This document shows, one piece after another, positions 16,376 to 25,442 of a DNA stretch of 64,000 nt (the first letter of the stretch is position 1; each line of letters starts with the position of its first letter). A program made the translations under genes and the position numbers. This stretch comes from an uncultured Verrucomicrobia subdivision 3 bacterium. Lineage in GTDB: Bacteria; Verrucomicrobiota; Verrucomicrobiia; Limisphaerales; UBA11358. The stretch spans positions 1 to 64,000 of the forward strand of contig CAIXUZ010000036.1 in NCBI GenBank assembly GCA_903922735.1, read 5' to 3'. The notes beneath the pieces were generated by a model that had not been told where the DNA came from, did no database searches, and saw nothing but the letters and a program-made list of their open reading frames with translations.

Positions 16376-16978
16376 ATGCCCGACCAAGCTGATCCGGATG
16401 CCGCCCTGATGCTGCGCGTGAAGCGCGGCGACCGGGCGGCGTTTGCAGAGCTGGTCGGGAAATACCAGCAGCCGCTGTTCAATTTCGTTTATCGCACGCT
16501 CCGCGACGAAACCGAGAGCGAGGACGTGGCGCAAAACACGTTTCTCCAAGTCTGGAAATCCCGGGCCCGCTACGAACGCACCGCCAAGTTCACCACCTGG
16601 CTCTTCACCATCGCGCGGAACCTGTGCCTGAACGAAATCCGCCGCCGCTCGCGGCATCCCGCCGAGTCCATCGAGGAGGCGCACGCGGAACACGATGACC
16701 AGCCGCGCCAGCAATACGAGGACCGGACGCACATCGCCGCGCCGGAAAAATTGCTGCACGGCGAACTGGCCGGAAAAATCGAGGAGGCACTGGCGGAACT
16801 GCCGGAGAACCAGCGTACCGCGATCCTGCTTTGCCGGCAGGACGACTTGAGTTACGAGGAAATCGCTGAGATTTTAGAATGTTCGCTGTCCGCGACGAAA
16901 TCGCTCATCCATCGCGGCCGCGAAACGCTCAAGGAAAAGCTCAAGCCGTATCTGCAAACCGGCGAGTGGGACGCATAA
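16376..16978 (+). CDS. RNA polymerase ECF sigma factor (200 aa)
   Basis: A second ECF sigma factor, close to the RpoE/SigW type. Region 2 covers about residues 25-95 (FVYRTLRDETESEDVAQNTF, then WLFTIARNLCLNEIRRR). Region 4 covers about 130-190, with the helix-turn-helix in LSYEEIAEILECSLSATKSL. It starts 57 bp after the VWA gene on the same strand and may share its transcript. No anti-sigma gene follows; the next gene encodes a secreted protein. Its sequence is clearly different from the sigma factor at 14381-15007. Confidence 0.93.
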   Translation: MPDQADPDAALMLRVKRGDRAAFAELVGKYQQPLFNFVYRTLRDETESEDVAQNTFLQVWKSRARYERTAKFTTWLFTIARNLCLNEIRRRSRHPAESIEEAHAEHDDQPRQQYEDRTHIAAPEKLLHGELAGKIEEALAELPENQRTAILLCRQDDLSYEEIAEILECSLSATKSLIHRGRETLKEKLKPYLQTGEWDA

Positions 16979-17126
16979 GCCGGTGACAGACCAGGGAACA
17001 TGGCGTAGGTATATATCAAAGGTTGTATCCGCAGAGAATATAGTTCCATTGCCAAGGGTCTCCGCTTATTTTGCGGGTAATCAGGCGAGATGGTTCCGAT
17101 ATTGATACTCGCCGCAAATTTGGAAC

Positions 17127-17960
17127 GTGAAAAAAATTCTAATAATTTTACCGCTGTCGTGGCTCCTCGCATTTTTGCCCGCTTTCGCGGCCGGGCTTGA
17201 TGGCTTTGGCGTGACCGAACTGTGCCCCACCATCAAAGGCGGTCGCGAATGGTTCGCCAGCTGGCAGCAGCCGCGGGTGGTCCCGGCTTACGAAATGGAT
17301 ACGGCGGACCCCCGGTTTTATAACGAGGAAGGCGATTTGCGCATCCGCGAAGGAACCGCTTCGATCCACGGGGGCATGACCCGACTGGTGATGCTGACGC
17401 CCACCAATCAAGCCGGTAAATATATCGGCCCGCTCTGGACCAATGTCGAGATGACGGTTTATGTGCGCCGCGGTAAAACCACCCGCACCCTGGATTATCA
17501 GGCGCTTTATTTGAGTGCGCGCAGCGGAACTAGGCATAATGATTCCGTGCCGTGCGAGGGCACAAGCTATCATGCCACGGCTCGATTCGACGGCCAATGC
17601 GGTTTCAAAAAAGAAATCTGGCATACCGGGGGCTACACAGAATTGCGGCCCGATCCCGCGCCCAAACCCTGGCCCACCGTGCCGGAAGGCAAGTGGCTGG
17701 GGATGAAATTCCTCTGCCGTAATTGCGATGCCAATGCCCATGTGCGTTTACAGCTCTACCTTGACACCGAAGAGAGCAATCAATGGAAGCTAGTCAGCGA
17801 ATTTACGGATGCCGGCGGCTGGCGGGGCGAAAAACCCGGTTGCGACCAGCCGCAAGACACTATTATCACTGAAGGACGACCGGCAGTATATTTTCGCACC
17901 GATTATGTGGCGGTGGAATTAAAAAAATTCTCGGTGCGCGAAGTGTCGCCATTGCCTTAA
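17127..17960 (+). CDS. Secreted hypothetical protein (277 aa)
   Basis: Not assigned to a family. It starts with GTG and has a signal peptide (MKKILIILPLSWLLAFLPAFA). The mature part is rich in aromatic and beta-forming segments, for example EMTVYVRRGK and LGMKFLCRNCDANAHVRLQLY, and resembles the jelly-roll fold of laminin-G-like or polysaccharide-lyase-like proteins. Three Cys residues at about 190-230 could form a disulfide. It lies at the left edge of the carbohydrate-use region. A role in binding or cleaving a polysaccharide is plausible but unproven. Confidence 0.55.
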   Translation: MKKILIILPLSWLLAFLPAFAAGLDGFGVTELCPTIKGGREWFASWQQPRVVPAYEMDTADPRFYNEEGDLRIREGTASIHGGMTRLVMLTPTNQAGKYIGPLWTNVEMTVYVRRGKTTRTLDYQALYLSARSGTRHNDSVPCEGTSYHATARFDGQCGFKKEIWHTGGYTELRPDPAPKPWPTVPEGKWLGMKFLCRNCDANAHVRLQLYLDTEESNQWKLVSEFTDAGGWRGEKPGCDQPQDTIITEGRPAVYFRTDYVAVELKKFSVREVSPLP

Positions 17961-18148
17961 ATATGATTGGTTGAATCCATTACAAAGTGTTCCCGTTCGG
18001 CTTGGATCTGGCCACCACGTCGGCGACCTCCGGCAAAGAACCGGGGATTTCCCCGATAACTTTAAAACTACGCCAGAGGGTATTTCAACCAATCCGGTGC
18101 CCGACGCATTGCTTGAGAACAAAAGTGACAAGCGCCACCAAATCAGGA

Positions 18149-18211
18149 CGCACAGGAGTATCTGAAGTCGTCACAAAAAGCGGTGCCACCAAACCGCCGT
18201 GCTAGTATGGT
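18149..18211 (+). promoter_or_regulatory. Putative AraC-type operator and promoter, copy A (before the GH10-like gene)
   Basis: A 41-nt element (18149-18189) shared with 28196-28236 (minus strand) and 29956-29996. It has half-sites GCACA at 18150 and TCACA at 18171, 21 bp apart, the common block AGTATCTGAAG, and a terminal GCGGTGC. A TATGGT hexamer at 18206-18211 lies 19 nt after GCGGTGC, as in the other two copies. No good -35 box is present, which suits an activator-dependent promoter. The start codon is 21 nt after the hexamer. Confidence 0.75.
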
Positions 18212-18232
18212 TTCATAACGTTCCTCAACCCT

Positions 18233-20806
18233 ATGAAAAAACACTGTTCACATTCCGTTTGGTCATGGATAAAAATGCAGGCCCGCCAAACTGCCGGCGT
18301 TCTGGCGGTCACCGCGTTCGTTGGCGGGAATGGGTGGGGGGCGCAGGCTCAAGCCGCGACGACGCCGTCCGCCATGGTGATTGACAGTTGCCAATATGCC
18401 GAGGAAGCGGCGGCCCGGGCGGCCTGGGTTCCCATGAAGGGATCGGCGCCCGTCTCGCCGGCGGTGCTCGCCGGCAAACCGGTTTTGCGCCTGCCCTGCA
18501 ATTTTTCCGGCAATCCCATTGACCGCGCCTCCTGGGATCGATCCGTAAAGCTGGACTTACTCGCCTGCCAAGGCGTCGAGTTCAGTTTTCTCTGCCGCGA
18601 TGCGTCGTCCGTGGCGCACTTCAACATCTATTTCCAAAGCGGCGACGGGTGGTATCATGCCAGTTTCTTTCCCGAGTCGTTGGCAAACTGGAATACGGTC
18701 CGGATCGACAAATCTTCCATGAAGGTTGAGGGCAAACCGGCGGGCTGGGGCCAGATCAAAGCCATCCGCATTTCGGCCTGGCGCGCGAACAACGCGAACA
18801 CGGAGTTTTATCTGAGCGACCTGCGCAAAATCGGCGAACTGGGATCAGGCACATCGGTGGTGGTGTTACGAAGCGAGACGGCGGCGCAACGCTGGCCAAA
18901 CCAGATCAGCAGCTATCAGCAATCCATCGACAATGTGACCCAAGGTTTAAAAACATTCGGCGTGGACAGCCTCGTCATCAGCGACGAGGAATTGACTCCC
19001 AGCGAGCTGGCCTTGACCAAGCTCGTGGTGCTGCCGCAAGCCCCGGTGCTTTCCGACCGGACGACGGCCATGCTCAAGGATTATGCCCGCAGCGGCGGGA
19101 AACTGCTGGCCTTCTATACGATTCCGGACGGATTGCGCGAAGTTTTTGGAATTGAAGGGAACCGGGCGATCAAAGCGCCCCGGGCCGGCGCGTTCAACCA
19201 GATTCAATTCGGCAAAGGCTTGCTGGCCGGCGCCCCATTGCTCGTCGAGCAGGAGTCGCGAAACATCAACGGAGTGAAGCCGATTTCCGGCGTGGCGCGA
19301 ACTATCGCCGAATGGCTGGATGACACCGGCAAACCCACAGGCCATCCCGCCGTCGTGGCGACCAGCAACACCATGCTGATGGCGTATGTTCTGCTGCAAC
19401 CACAAATCAAAAACCAGAAACAACCGCCAGCGGCAAAGTCTACAGCCGCCCCAACCAGCCCGACCAGCGACAGCGGACGGTTAGTGCTGGCGATGGCCGG
19501 CGCGCTCGTCCCCGAAATCTGGCAGCAGGCGGCCCAGACCAGCCTGGATCGCATCGGACGCATTGCCAGCTTTGCGAGTTACGCGGAAGCGGTGCAACAA
19601 ATCTCGCAGACCAGCGGTACCGATCCGCGGGTGAAATCGGCGCTCGCATCGGTTGAAACGCTCCGCGAGTCGGCCAAGAATCTGGCCGGCAAAGGAAAAT
19701 GTACCGAGGCCATTGAGACGGCGGAAGACGCCAGCCGGCAAATCCTGACCGCCTATTGCATGGGGCAAAAATCCCTGCCCGGGGAATTCCGCGCGTTTTG
19801 GTGCCACAGCGCGCTGGGCATTCCGGGAATCAGCTGGGATGAAGCCATCCGGCGGCTGGCGCACAACGGTTTTACCGCCATCATTCCCAACATGCTTTCC
19901 GGCGGGGCGGCGTTCTATCCCAGCAAAGTGCTCCCGGCGGCCAAGGCGGTGGCCGAGCAGGGCGACCAAATCCGCCAATGCCTGGCCGCCTGCCGCAAAT
20001 ACGGCATCCAAATTCACGTCTGGAAACTCAATTGGAACCTCGGCGGCGCCGCGCCAAAGGAATTCGCCGACCAGATGCGGGCGGAAGGCCGCCTGCAGAT
20101 GCGAGCCCCCAATACCGAAGGCAAGGAGGAAACCTGGCTTTGCCCATCCCATCCCAAAAATCAAAAGCTCGAGATTGACGCCATGCTTGAATTAGTCCGC
20201 GATTATGACGTGGATGGCATCCACTTCGATTATATCCGCTACCCCGGTTCGGATTATTGTTTTTGCGACGGCTGCAAACAGCGGTTTGAAAAATCCTGCG
20301 GCACCGCCCTGAAAAACTGGCCGGGAGACGTGCGGAAAGCAGGTCCGCTGTATCAGCAATGGCTGGACTGGCGCCGGAGCAACATCACCACCGTGGTGAA
20401 GGCCGTGAGCGAACAGGCCCGCGCCTTGAAGCCGAACATTAAAATCTCCGCCGCGGTGTTCCGCAACTGGAACGTGGATCGCGATATCGTGGGCCAAGAC
20501 TGGAAGCTCTGGTGCGACAATGGCTATGTCGATTTCGTTTGTCCCATGGACTACACCCCCAGCCAGGCGACCTTTGAAAACATGGTTTCCCAGCAGGTCA
20601 AATGGGCGGGGCGGGTTCCATGCTATCCCGGGTTGGGGGTGAGTTCCTCCTCGTCCCGATTCGGGGTGGATCGCGCCATTGAGGAGATCGAAATCACCCG
20701 CCGCTACCGGACGGGCGGTTTTGTCATCTTCAACTACGGGGTGGCGGAGAGCACGCAGCTTTTGCCGATGCTTAACCTGGGCATCACCGCCAAAACTGCA
20801 AAATAA
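18233..20806 (+). CDS. Secreted GH10-like (GHL10/DUF187 type) glycoside hydrolase
   Basis: An 857-residue exported protein. A signal peptide ends at about residue 42. Residues 45-200 look like a carbohydrate-binding jelly roll. Residues about 208-310 resemble a ThuA/amidotransferase-like flavodoxin fold. A linker rich in Pro, Thr and Ser follows (about 385-410). The C-terminal TIM barrel (about 515-845) matches the glycosyl-hydrolase-like 10 family: GEFRAFWCHSALG at its start, VDGIHFDYIRYPG at about 660-672, then YCFCDGCKQRF and FVCPMDYTPS. Substrate is unknown. It is preceded by the putative AraC-type operator, which ties it to the other sugar genes. Confidence 0.82.
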   Translation: MKKHCSHSVWSWIKMQARQTAGVLAVTAFVGGNGWGAQAQAATTPSAMVIDSCQYAEEAAARAAWVPMKGSAPVSPAVLAGKPVLRLPCNFSGNPIDRASWDRSVKLDLLACQGVEFSFLCRDASSVAHFNIYFQSGDGWYHASFFPESLANWNTVRIDKSSMKVEGKPAGWGQIKAIRISAWRANNANTEFYLSDLRKIGELGSGTSVVVLRSETAAQRWPNQISSYQQSIDNVTQGLKTFGVDSLVISDEELTPSELALTKLVVLPQAPVLSDRTTAMLKDYARSGGKLLAFYTIPDGLREVFGIEGNRAIKAPRAGAFNQIQFGKGLLAGAPLLVEQESRNINGVKPISGVARTIAEWLDDTGKPTGHPAVVATSNTMLMAYVLLQPQIKNQKQPPAAKSTAAPTSPTSDSGRLVLAMAGALVPEIWQQAAQTSLDRIGRIASFASYAEAVQQISQTSGTDPRVKSALASVETLRESAKNLAGKGKCTEAIETAEDASRQILTAYCMGQKSLPGEFRAFWCHSALGIPGISWDEAIRRLAHNGFTAIIPNMLSGGAAFYPSKVLPAAKAVAEQGDQIRQCLAACRKYGIQIHVWKLNWNLGGAAPKEFADQMRAEGRLQMRAPNTEGKEETWLCPSHPKNQKLEIDAMLELVRDYDVDGIHFDYIRYPGSDYCFCDGCKQRFEKSCGTALKNWPGDVRKAGPLYQQWLDWRRSNITTVVKAVSEQARALKPNIKISAAVFRNWNVDRDIVGQDWKLWCDNGYVDFVCPMDYTPSQATFENMVSQQVKWAGRVPCYPGLGVSSSSSRFGVDRAIEEIEITRRYRTGGFVIFNYGVAESTQLLPMLNLGITAKTAK

Positions 20807-21176
20807 GTAAGAGCCGAACAGGCGAACCAGCGAGCGGGACTTGGCTGGCCAGAAGGCGGTTTAATTTAAACTGTGTCCGCATTGGGCGGGCGGCGTTTTC
20901 TCCCACACCCTTGATCCCAATGACTCACGCGCGCCCGGTCCGCGGCGGGCCTTAGCCTCCGGCGAATTCCTTTCGCGCTTCCCAAGTGACTCAAGTCCCG
21001 CTGGGAAACCACCACCGGCCGCTGCCTTAAAATCTGTTTTTAATCGAACTGTTTGCCGCTTACGTCAGGCCGGAATACGGAGGACGCCACGCCCCAGCGG
21101 GAAGGCTGGGGTGAGGGAGAACGCCATCTCACTCCCAGCGGCCACAGAATTTCTTGAACCGCCATAGGCTTGCAGG
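20807..21176. other. Intergenic region between convergent genes
   Basis: About 370 bp with no gene. It contains a hairpin in which CCCCAGC (21092-21098) pairs with GCTGGGG (21105-21111), flanked by GGGTGAGGGAGA-like sequence that looks like a dispersed repeat. No T-rich terminator is obvious. The genes on both sides end here. Confidence 0.5.
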
Positions 21177-22502
21177 TCATAAACGGAGGAAGATTTTTCT
21201 TTGATATAGAAAGCGGGCGAACCAGACGAACAGCAGGACGCCGACGAGGCAAACGACAAGGTCGCCGAAGCCGGCGGTGACGTGCGCGTTCAGGAATCGG
21301 GTCACGCTACCGCCGGCCAGCCGACTTGCAATTTTCTGGAATCCACCACCGCCGATAAAGTTGCTCGCGAGGTAGAGCGTGATCGGGTTCATGCCAATCC
21401 ACAGGAACGGCTGACCCCACGCCTGCCATTTCTTCACATCCACGATCCAGTAAAACACGCCCAGCAGCATCGCACTGTAACCGCCCGCCACGAGAACGAA
21501 TGACGAAGACCAGATTTTTTTGATGACGGGGAATTGCAAACCCCACAGAAAGCCCAGCGCCACGCCCACCGCGCCGGCGCCGATGAGCCAGCAAACCTTT
21601 TTTATGTCGGGCACAGATTTATTACGGACGAAAAGTCCGGCAAAAATTCCCAGCAGGCAGGTGACAACGGCGGGCAACGCGCCCAGCAAACCTTCCGGCT
21701 CCCAGAACAGGTCGCGCTTGCGCCCGGGCAGATGCTCGAAGTCGAAGTGGTTGGCGACATTGTAGCCCATTTCAAATTTCCCGGTCACGCGGTTGGTCGT
21801 CGCCGCATACATCCGCTGTGTCGCCGCCCAGACGGGACTATCCTTGATGGCTGAAGGATTCGCAGCGCCGGTGTTGGCGGCGCGGAAGCGCGCGGCCAGC
21901 GCGACGTCGCCGTTTTTTTCGACGAGCGCGGCCAGATGCTCTTGCTCCAGATGAATGTCGCGCATGGGGATGAAATTCAACATCGCCCAATAGCCGATCA
22001 GGAGGGCGGCGGCGATGCCGATAAGCGCGCGCGGTTTGAACCAGCAGAACAGGAGACCGCCGCCGAGGTAGCAGAGCGCGATGCTGTTGAGCACTCCCGA
22101 CAAGCGCACGTCGGGCCAGGGATTGGTAAGTCCGCCATTATAAATGAGCCCGCAGGCGTACAGCAGGAGGCTGCGCAGGACGATGCGTTTCATGGCGGCA
22201 ACGCGACCCTCGCGTTCGATGATTTTGGTCAGCGAGAAAACCGTCGAGACACCCATGATAAAAACAAACAGCGGGAATATCAGGTCGTAAAAATGGAACC
22301 CGGCCCATTCAGTGTGTTCGAGCTGCGTGGCCAGAAAGGTAGTGGGCGCGGACTGGCTCATCCGGTTGAGCGCCCGGACGAAGGCATCCGCGCCTAAAAT
22401 CCAGAACATGTCGAACCCGCGCAACACATCGAGCGACATGAGGCGCCGGGATTCAGGCGCGGGGGTGCAAGACGGCGGGTTTCCGATCACGTGGTTTTCC
22501 AT
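21177..22502 (-). CDS. DUF5009/HGSNAT-like membrane acyltransferase (first copy)
   Basis: A 441-residue integral membrane protein related to heparan-alpha-glucosaminide N-acetyltransferase. The diagnostic start RRLMSLDVLRGFDMFWILG (about residues 19-37) is present, followed by about ten membrane segments, with IFPLFVFIMGVS around 75-86. The family is thought to move acetyl groups across the membrane onto sugars; the bacterial substrates are unknown. It is the last gene of a five-gene operon, 12 nt after the oxidoreductase gene. A second DUF5009 gene lies at 32472-33604 and is clearly divergent from it. Confidence 0.85.
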   Translation of the reverse strand: MENHVIGNPPSCTPAPESRRLMSLDVLRGFDMFWILGADAFVRALNRMSQSAPTTFLATQLEHTEWAGFHFYDLIFPLFVFIMGVSTVFSLTKIIEREGRVAAMKRIVLRSLLLYACGLIYNGGLTNPWPDVRLSGVLNSIALCYLGGGLLFCWFKPRALIGIAAALLIGYWAMLNFIPMRDIHLEQEHLAALVEKNGDVALAARFRAANTGAANPSAIKDSPVWAATQRMYAATTNRVTGKFEMGYNVANHFDFEHLPGRKRDLFWEPEGLLGALPAVVTCLLGIFAGLFVRNKSVPDIKKVCWLIGAGAVGVALGFLWGLQFPVIKKIWSSSFVLVAGGYSAMLLGVFYWIVDVKKWQAWGQPFLWIGMNPITLYLASNFIGGGGFQKIASRLAGGSVTRFLNAHVTAGFGDLVVCLVGVLLFVWFARFLYQRKIFLRL

Positions 22503-22514
22503 AACATGAATTAC

Positions 22515-23705
22515 TCAGGCGTAGCCATATTCTTTCGCGGCAATATCCCCGAGCTCGTTGGCGACCAACTGACGGAGGTCCACGACCGTGCCCAAGGTCG
22601 CGCCGGTGGTGAGCCGCTGACCGGCGGCAAGGCTTTTCTCAGCAGCTTCCAGCACCAGCGCGGTATGAAAACCAAGGATCATCGGCGTCATCAATCCGGC
22701 GCGGTCGGTGGCGGACATCTGGCCATTGTGCTGCGCGAGAATCTGCTGATAGAGCCGACCCGGACCGCTGATGCCGTAGCCGGTCACACTCTTATCCTTC
22801 TCGAAATTTTTGAACAGCGGATTCACCTCGAAGATGCCGTCAGCATGGATTTCACGCAGGCCGGGCATGTCGAGCGCTAGGTCAATCAAGCCATCGGAGC
22901 AAATCAACCGGCCCGATTGCACAGTGTTCGCCCAAGCGGAATTCGGAATCGCCCAGCCGGTGATGAGGTGGGCGACCGCACCGGTGTCGAACAACACTTC
23001 CGTGTCCACCAGGTCGTAGCCGTTCACGGCAATGGGTTTCAGCGACGGCAGCTTGTGCGAGTAACCACGCGCGCTGACCTGGACCGGGACGAGGTTGATG
23101 ATCTTCATCAGCGCATCGGCCATATGGACGGTCAAAAACGAGGCGGGCGTGTTTTTCTCGGCAAAATTGGGCGAGGCGAAAAAGCGGGGCGAGTGGTTCG
23201 GGTCGGCGATGTTGAGCTTGTCCACCATGTAGAAAACCGCCGCCTGGAACGTGCCGTAACGTCCGCTCTGGAAACGAGCCTCAGCCTCCTTGATGCGCGG
23301 GTCCTCGCGCTTGTGAAAATCCACGCCAAGATAGCGCCCGGTCTTTTTCGCCGTTTCAATCATCAAGTGCGCATCCTTGAGCGTGGCGGCGGTCGGCTTG
23401 GGCACGACGACATCGAGACCGGCGTTCAAAGCCGCCACGGTGGGCGCGCAATGCAGATGGTCGGGCGTGTTGACCTGCACCGCATCGAGTTTCACCTTCG
23501 CGATCATCTCCTGGTAATCGGTGAAACGCCGTTCCGCCGGAATTCCCGCGAGGTCGCCGAACCAGTTGCGGAACTGCTCGTTCGGGTCGGCCACGGCGCA
23601 GATCTCCAGCATGGGCGAGTAGCTGCTGCGGAAATAAAGGTGCTGGTAGATTTCGCGCACGACTGAGCCGGCGCCGATGATGCCGATGCGAAGTTTGATT
23701 TTCAT
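22515..23705 (-). CDS. Gfo/Idh/MocA family oxidoreductase (operon copy)
   Basis: A 396-residue cytoplasmic NAD(P)-dependent dehydrogenase. The Rossmann fold begins IGIIGAGSVV (residues 7-16) and the family's second motif is VPKPTAAT (101-108), where the usual Glu of EKP is Pro but the catalytic Lys remains. The C-terminal alpha/beta domain extends from about 130 onward. Members oxidise or reduce sugars, sugar acids or inositols. It is fourth in the operon with aminotransferase, MFS, M20 and DUF5009 genes, 12 nt from each neighbour. No signal peptide is present, unlike the two Gfo/Idh/MocA proteins at 28493 and 30056. Confidence 0.88.
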   Translation of the reverse strand: MKIKLRIGIIGAGSVVREIYQHLYFRSSYSPMLEICAVADPNEQFRNWFGDLAGIPAERRFTDYQEMIAKVKLDAVQVNTPDHLHCAPTVAALNAGLDVVVPKPTAATLKDAHLMIETAKKTGRYLGVDFHKREDPRIKEAEARFQSGRYGTFQAAVFYMVDKLNIADPNHSPRFFASPNFAEKNTPASFLTVHMADALMKIINLVPVQVSARGYSHKLPSLKPIAVNGYDLVDTEVLFDTGAVAHLITGWAIPNSAWANTVQSGRLICSDGLIDLALDMPGLREIHADGIFEVNPLFKNFEKDKSVTGYGISGPGRLYQQILAQHNGQMSATDRAGLMTPMILGFHTALVLEAAEKSLAAGQRLTTGATLGTVVDLRQLVANELGDIAAKEYGYA

Positions 23706-23717
23706 GTTCTGATCAGG

Positions 23718-25439
23718 TTAAAGCGAGCCGGTTTGTTTCAAAAGGAACACAGCTAAAAACTCGATAGATTTCTGAAGTTCGGAGATGGAAACCTGCTCCA
23801 CGTCGGAATGGGCGTGCACCAGCAGGCCCGGCCCAAAGGTCAGAACATCCATGCCGGGATATTCGCTGGCGAACAATCGGGCGTCACAGGAAACCGTCCA
23901 GCCGAGTATGGGTTCGTCTTTCCAAATGCCAGTGGCTTTCGCGGCGGCAATGGCGTTTTTCATGGAGGGCGAATCAGGGTTACCCTCGAATGCGGCATTG
24001 TGAAGTTTCTCGAAGGTGACACGCACCACATCCACCCCGCGCTCTTTCCGCCCGGCGAGACGCAGGTAATTCTCCGCGCCCCGCGCGGCGGCGCCAACCA
24101 GGCGCTGCATGACTTCCTCGATCTCATGCGTCGGCACAAAGCCCTGACCGCCTTCGAGGATGAGCGCGTTGCCGTGCGGCTTGGATAATTCCAACCGCAT
24201 CAGGCTGCCGGCCAGTGATTCGATCTTCCGGCGCGAACGGATGAGGCGGCGAACCAGGTGCGACAGCTTGGTGATGGCCCCGTCACGGTCACGAACCGAA
24301 CCCATGTGACCGGCCGCGCCATGGACGCCAACAGAAAGGTTTTTTCCGGTGCGGCGGCAATCGTAGTGCCGCGCGACCATCGGTTTACCGGTGGCGGCGT
24401 CGGCCACTTTGGTCTTGTCGCCGTAGAGGCCAGTGTATTCCACGATGGCGGCATCCAGGCAATCGCGCACGAGCTGTTCGGTTTTCCGGTCGGGAGCGCG
24501 GTTGAAGCGGATGGTGAAATCAACTTCCCCACAGATGCGGCTGGGGTGTTCGCCGTAGCCGCCGATGATGCCGTGGCAGGTTTGCACGGGGCGTTGGGGA
24601 AACAAATCGTGCCGGCTCTCGGCCCGCAACGCGGCGCCTTCCTTTTCCAGTTCCTCGTTAACGAACGCGGCCATTTCAAAAAGCGAAATCCCGGGCAGTT
24701 TCAATTCGGCGCGATACCAAACCGCGCCACGGTTGGCGGGGTGAATCTTGAGACTCGTGATTTCGCCGACCAGGATCGAGTCGTAAAGTTTCTTCAGCTC
24801 GCGGTCCAGCGCCAGCGAGAGCGAGCCGTTGCCGCCGGTTTCCTCCTCAATCACCATCATCGCGGTGACGTTACGTTTCCAGCACAGCCCAGCGGCGGGC
24901 ATGACTTCGGCAAGGACCTGAAGCGCGCCGATAATTCCCACGATGGAAGCTTTGTCATCACACGCGCCGCGCCCAAAAATCAAATCACCTTTCCGGCTCG
25001 GCGGAAAATAAGGCGCAACCACGTCAATATGCGCGTTGAGGGCAACAGATTGGCCTTGGCCCTCACCGGCACCAGGGATGAGATAGAGGAGATTGCTGCG
25101 GCCCCGGTAGGTTTCCTCGGGGGAAAGACCGGCGGGACGCTGCGCGGTCTTGGTGAAGTGCAGCAGCGAATAGTGCCGGTGATGCTTGATCGCCGGATTG
25201 ATGGCCCTACGCTCGGCTTGGGCGCCGGCAAAACTCAGCTTGGCCAGTTCGCGTTCGAGGATGCCGAAAGATTTGCTTTCAGCGGCGCGCATGACGGACA
25301 CGTCAGGACTTGGCGTCGTATCAACGCGGCAAAGTTCCACCAGCAGATCGGCCATCCGCTTTTGAAACGGTTTTGATTTCGCGCGGCGGCGAATTTCCGC
25401 CAGCACGGCCGGCGCATTTAGTTTGATAGGCTTGCTCAT
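23718..25439 (-). CDS. M20 family metallohydrolase (deacylase/peptidase)
   Basis: A 573-residue zinc hydrolase of the ArgE/DapE/CPG2 family. Metal ligands can be placed: His137 and Asp139 in LNAHIDVV, the bridging Asp around 161-162 in GRGACDDKAS, and Glu199/Glu200 in IEEETGGNG. A dimerisation insert and a late His region complete the fold. It is longer than typical ArgE (about 380). Such enzymes remove an acyl or aminoacyl group from an amine. It sits 3 nt from the MFS gene and 12 nt from the oxidoreductase gene, so it probably acts on an imported N-acylated compound; this is inference. Confidence 0.88.
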   Translation of the reverse strand: MSKPIKLNAPAVLAEIRRRAKSKPFQKRMADLLVELCRVDTTPSPDVSVMRAAESKSFGILERELAKLSFAGAQAERRAINPAIKHHRHYSLLHFTKTAQRPAGLSPEETYRGRSNLLYLIPGAGEGQGQSVALNAHIDVVAPYFPPSRKGDLIFGRGACDDKASIVGIIGALQVLAEVMPAAGLCWKRNVTAMMVIEEETGGNGSLSLALDRELKKLYDSILVGEITSLKIHPANRGAVWYRAELKLPGISLFEMAAFVNEELEKEGAALRAESRHDLFPQRPVQTCHGIIGGYGEHPSRICGEVDFTIRFNRAPDRKTEQLVRDCLDAAIVEYTGLYGDKTKVADAATGKPMVARHYDCRRTGKNLSVGVHGAAGHMGSVRDRDGAITKLSHLVRRLIRSRRKIESLAGSLMRLELSKPHGNALILEGGQGFVPTHEIEEVMQRLVGAAARGAENYLRLAGRKERGVDVVRVTFEKLHNAAFEGNPDSPSMKNAIAAAKATGIWKDEPILGWTVSCDARLFASEYPGMDVLTFGPGLLVHAHSDVEQVSISELQKSIEFLAVFLLKQTGSL

Positions 25440-25442
25440 GGT

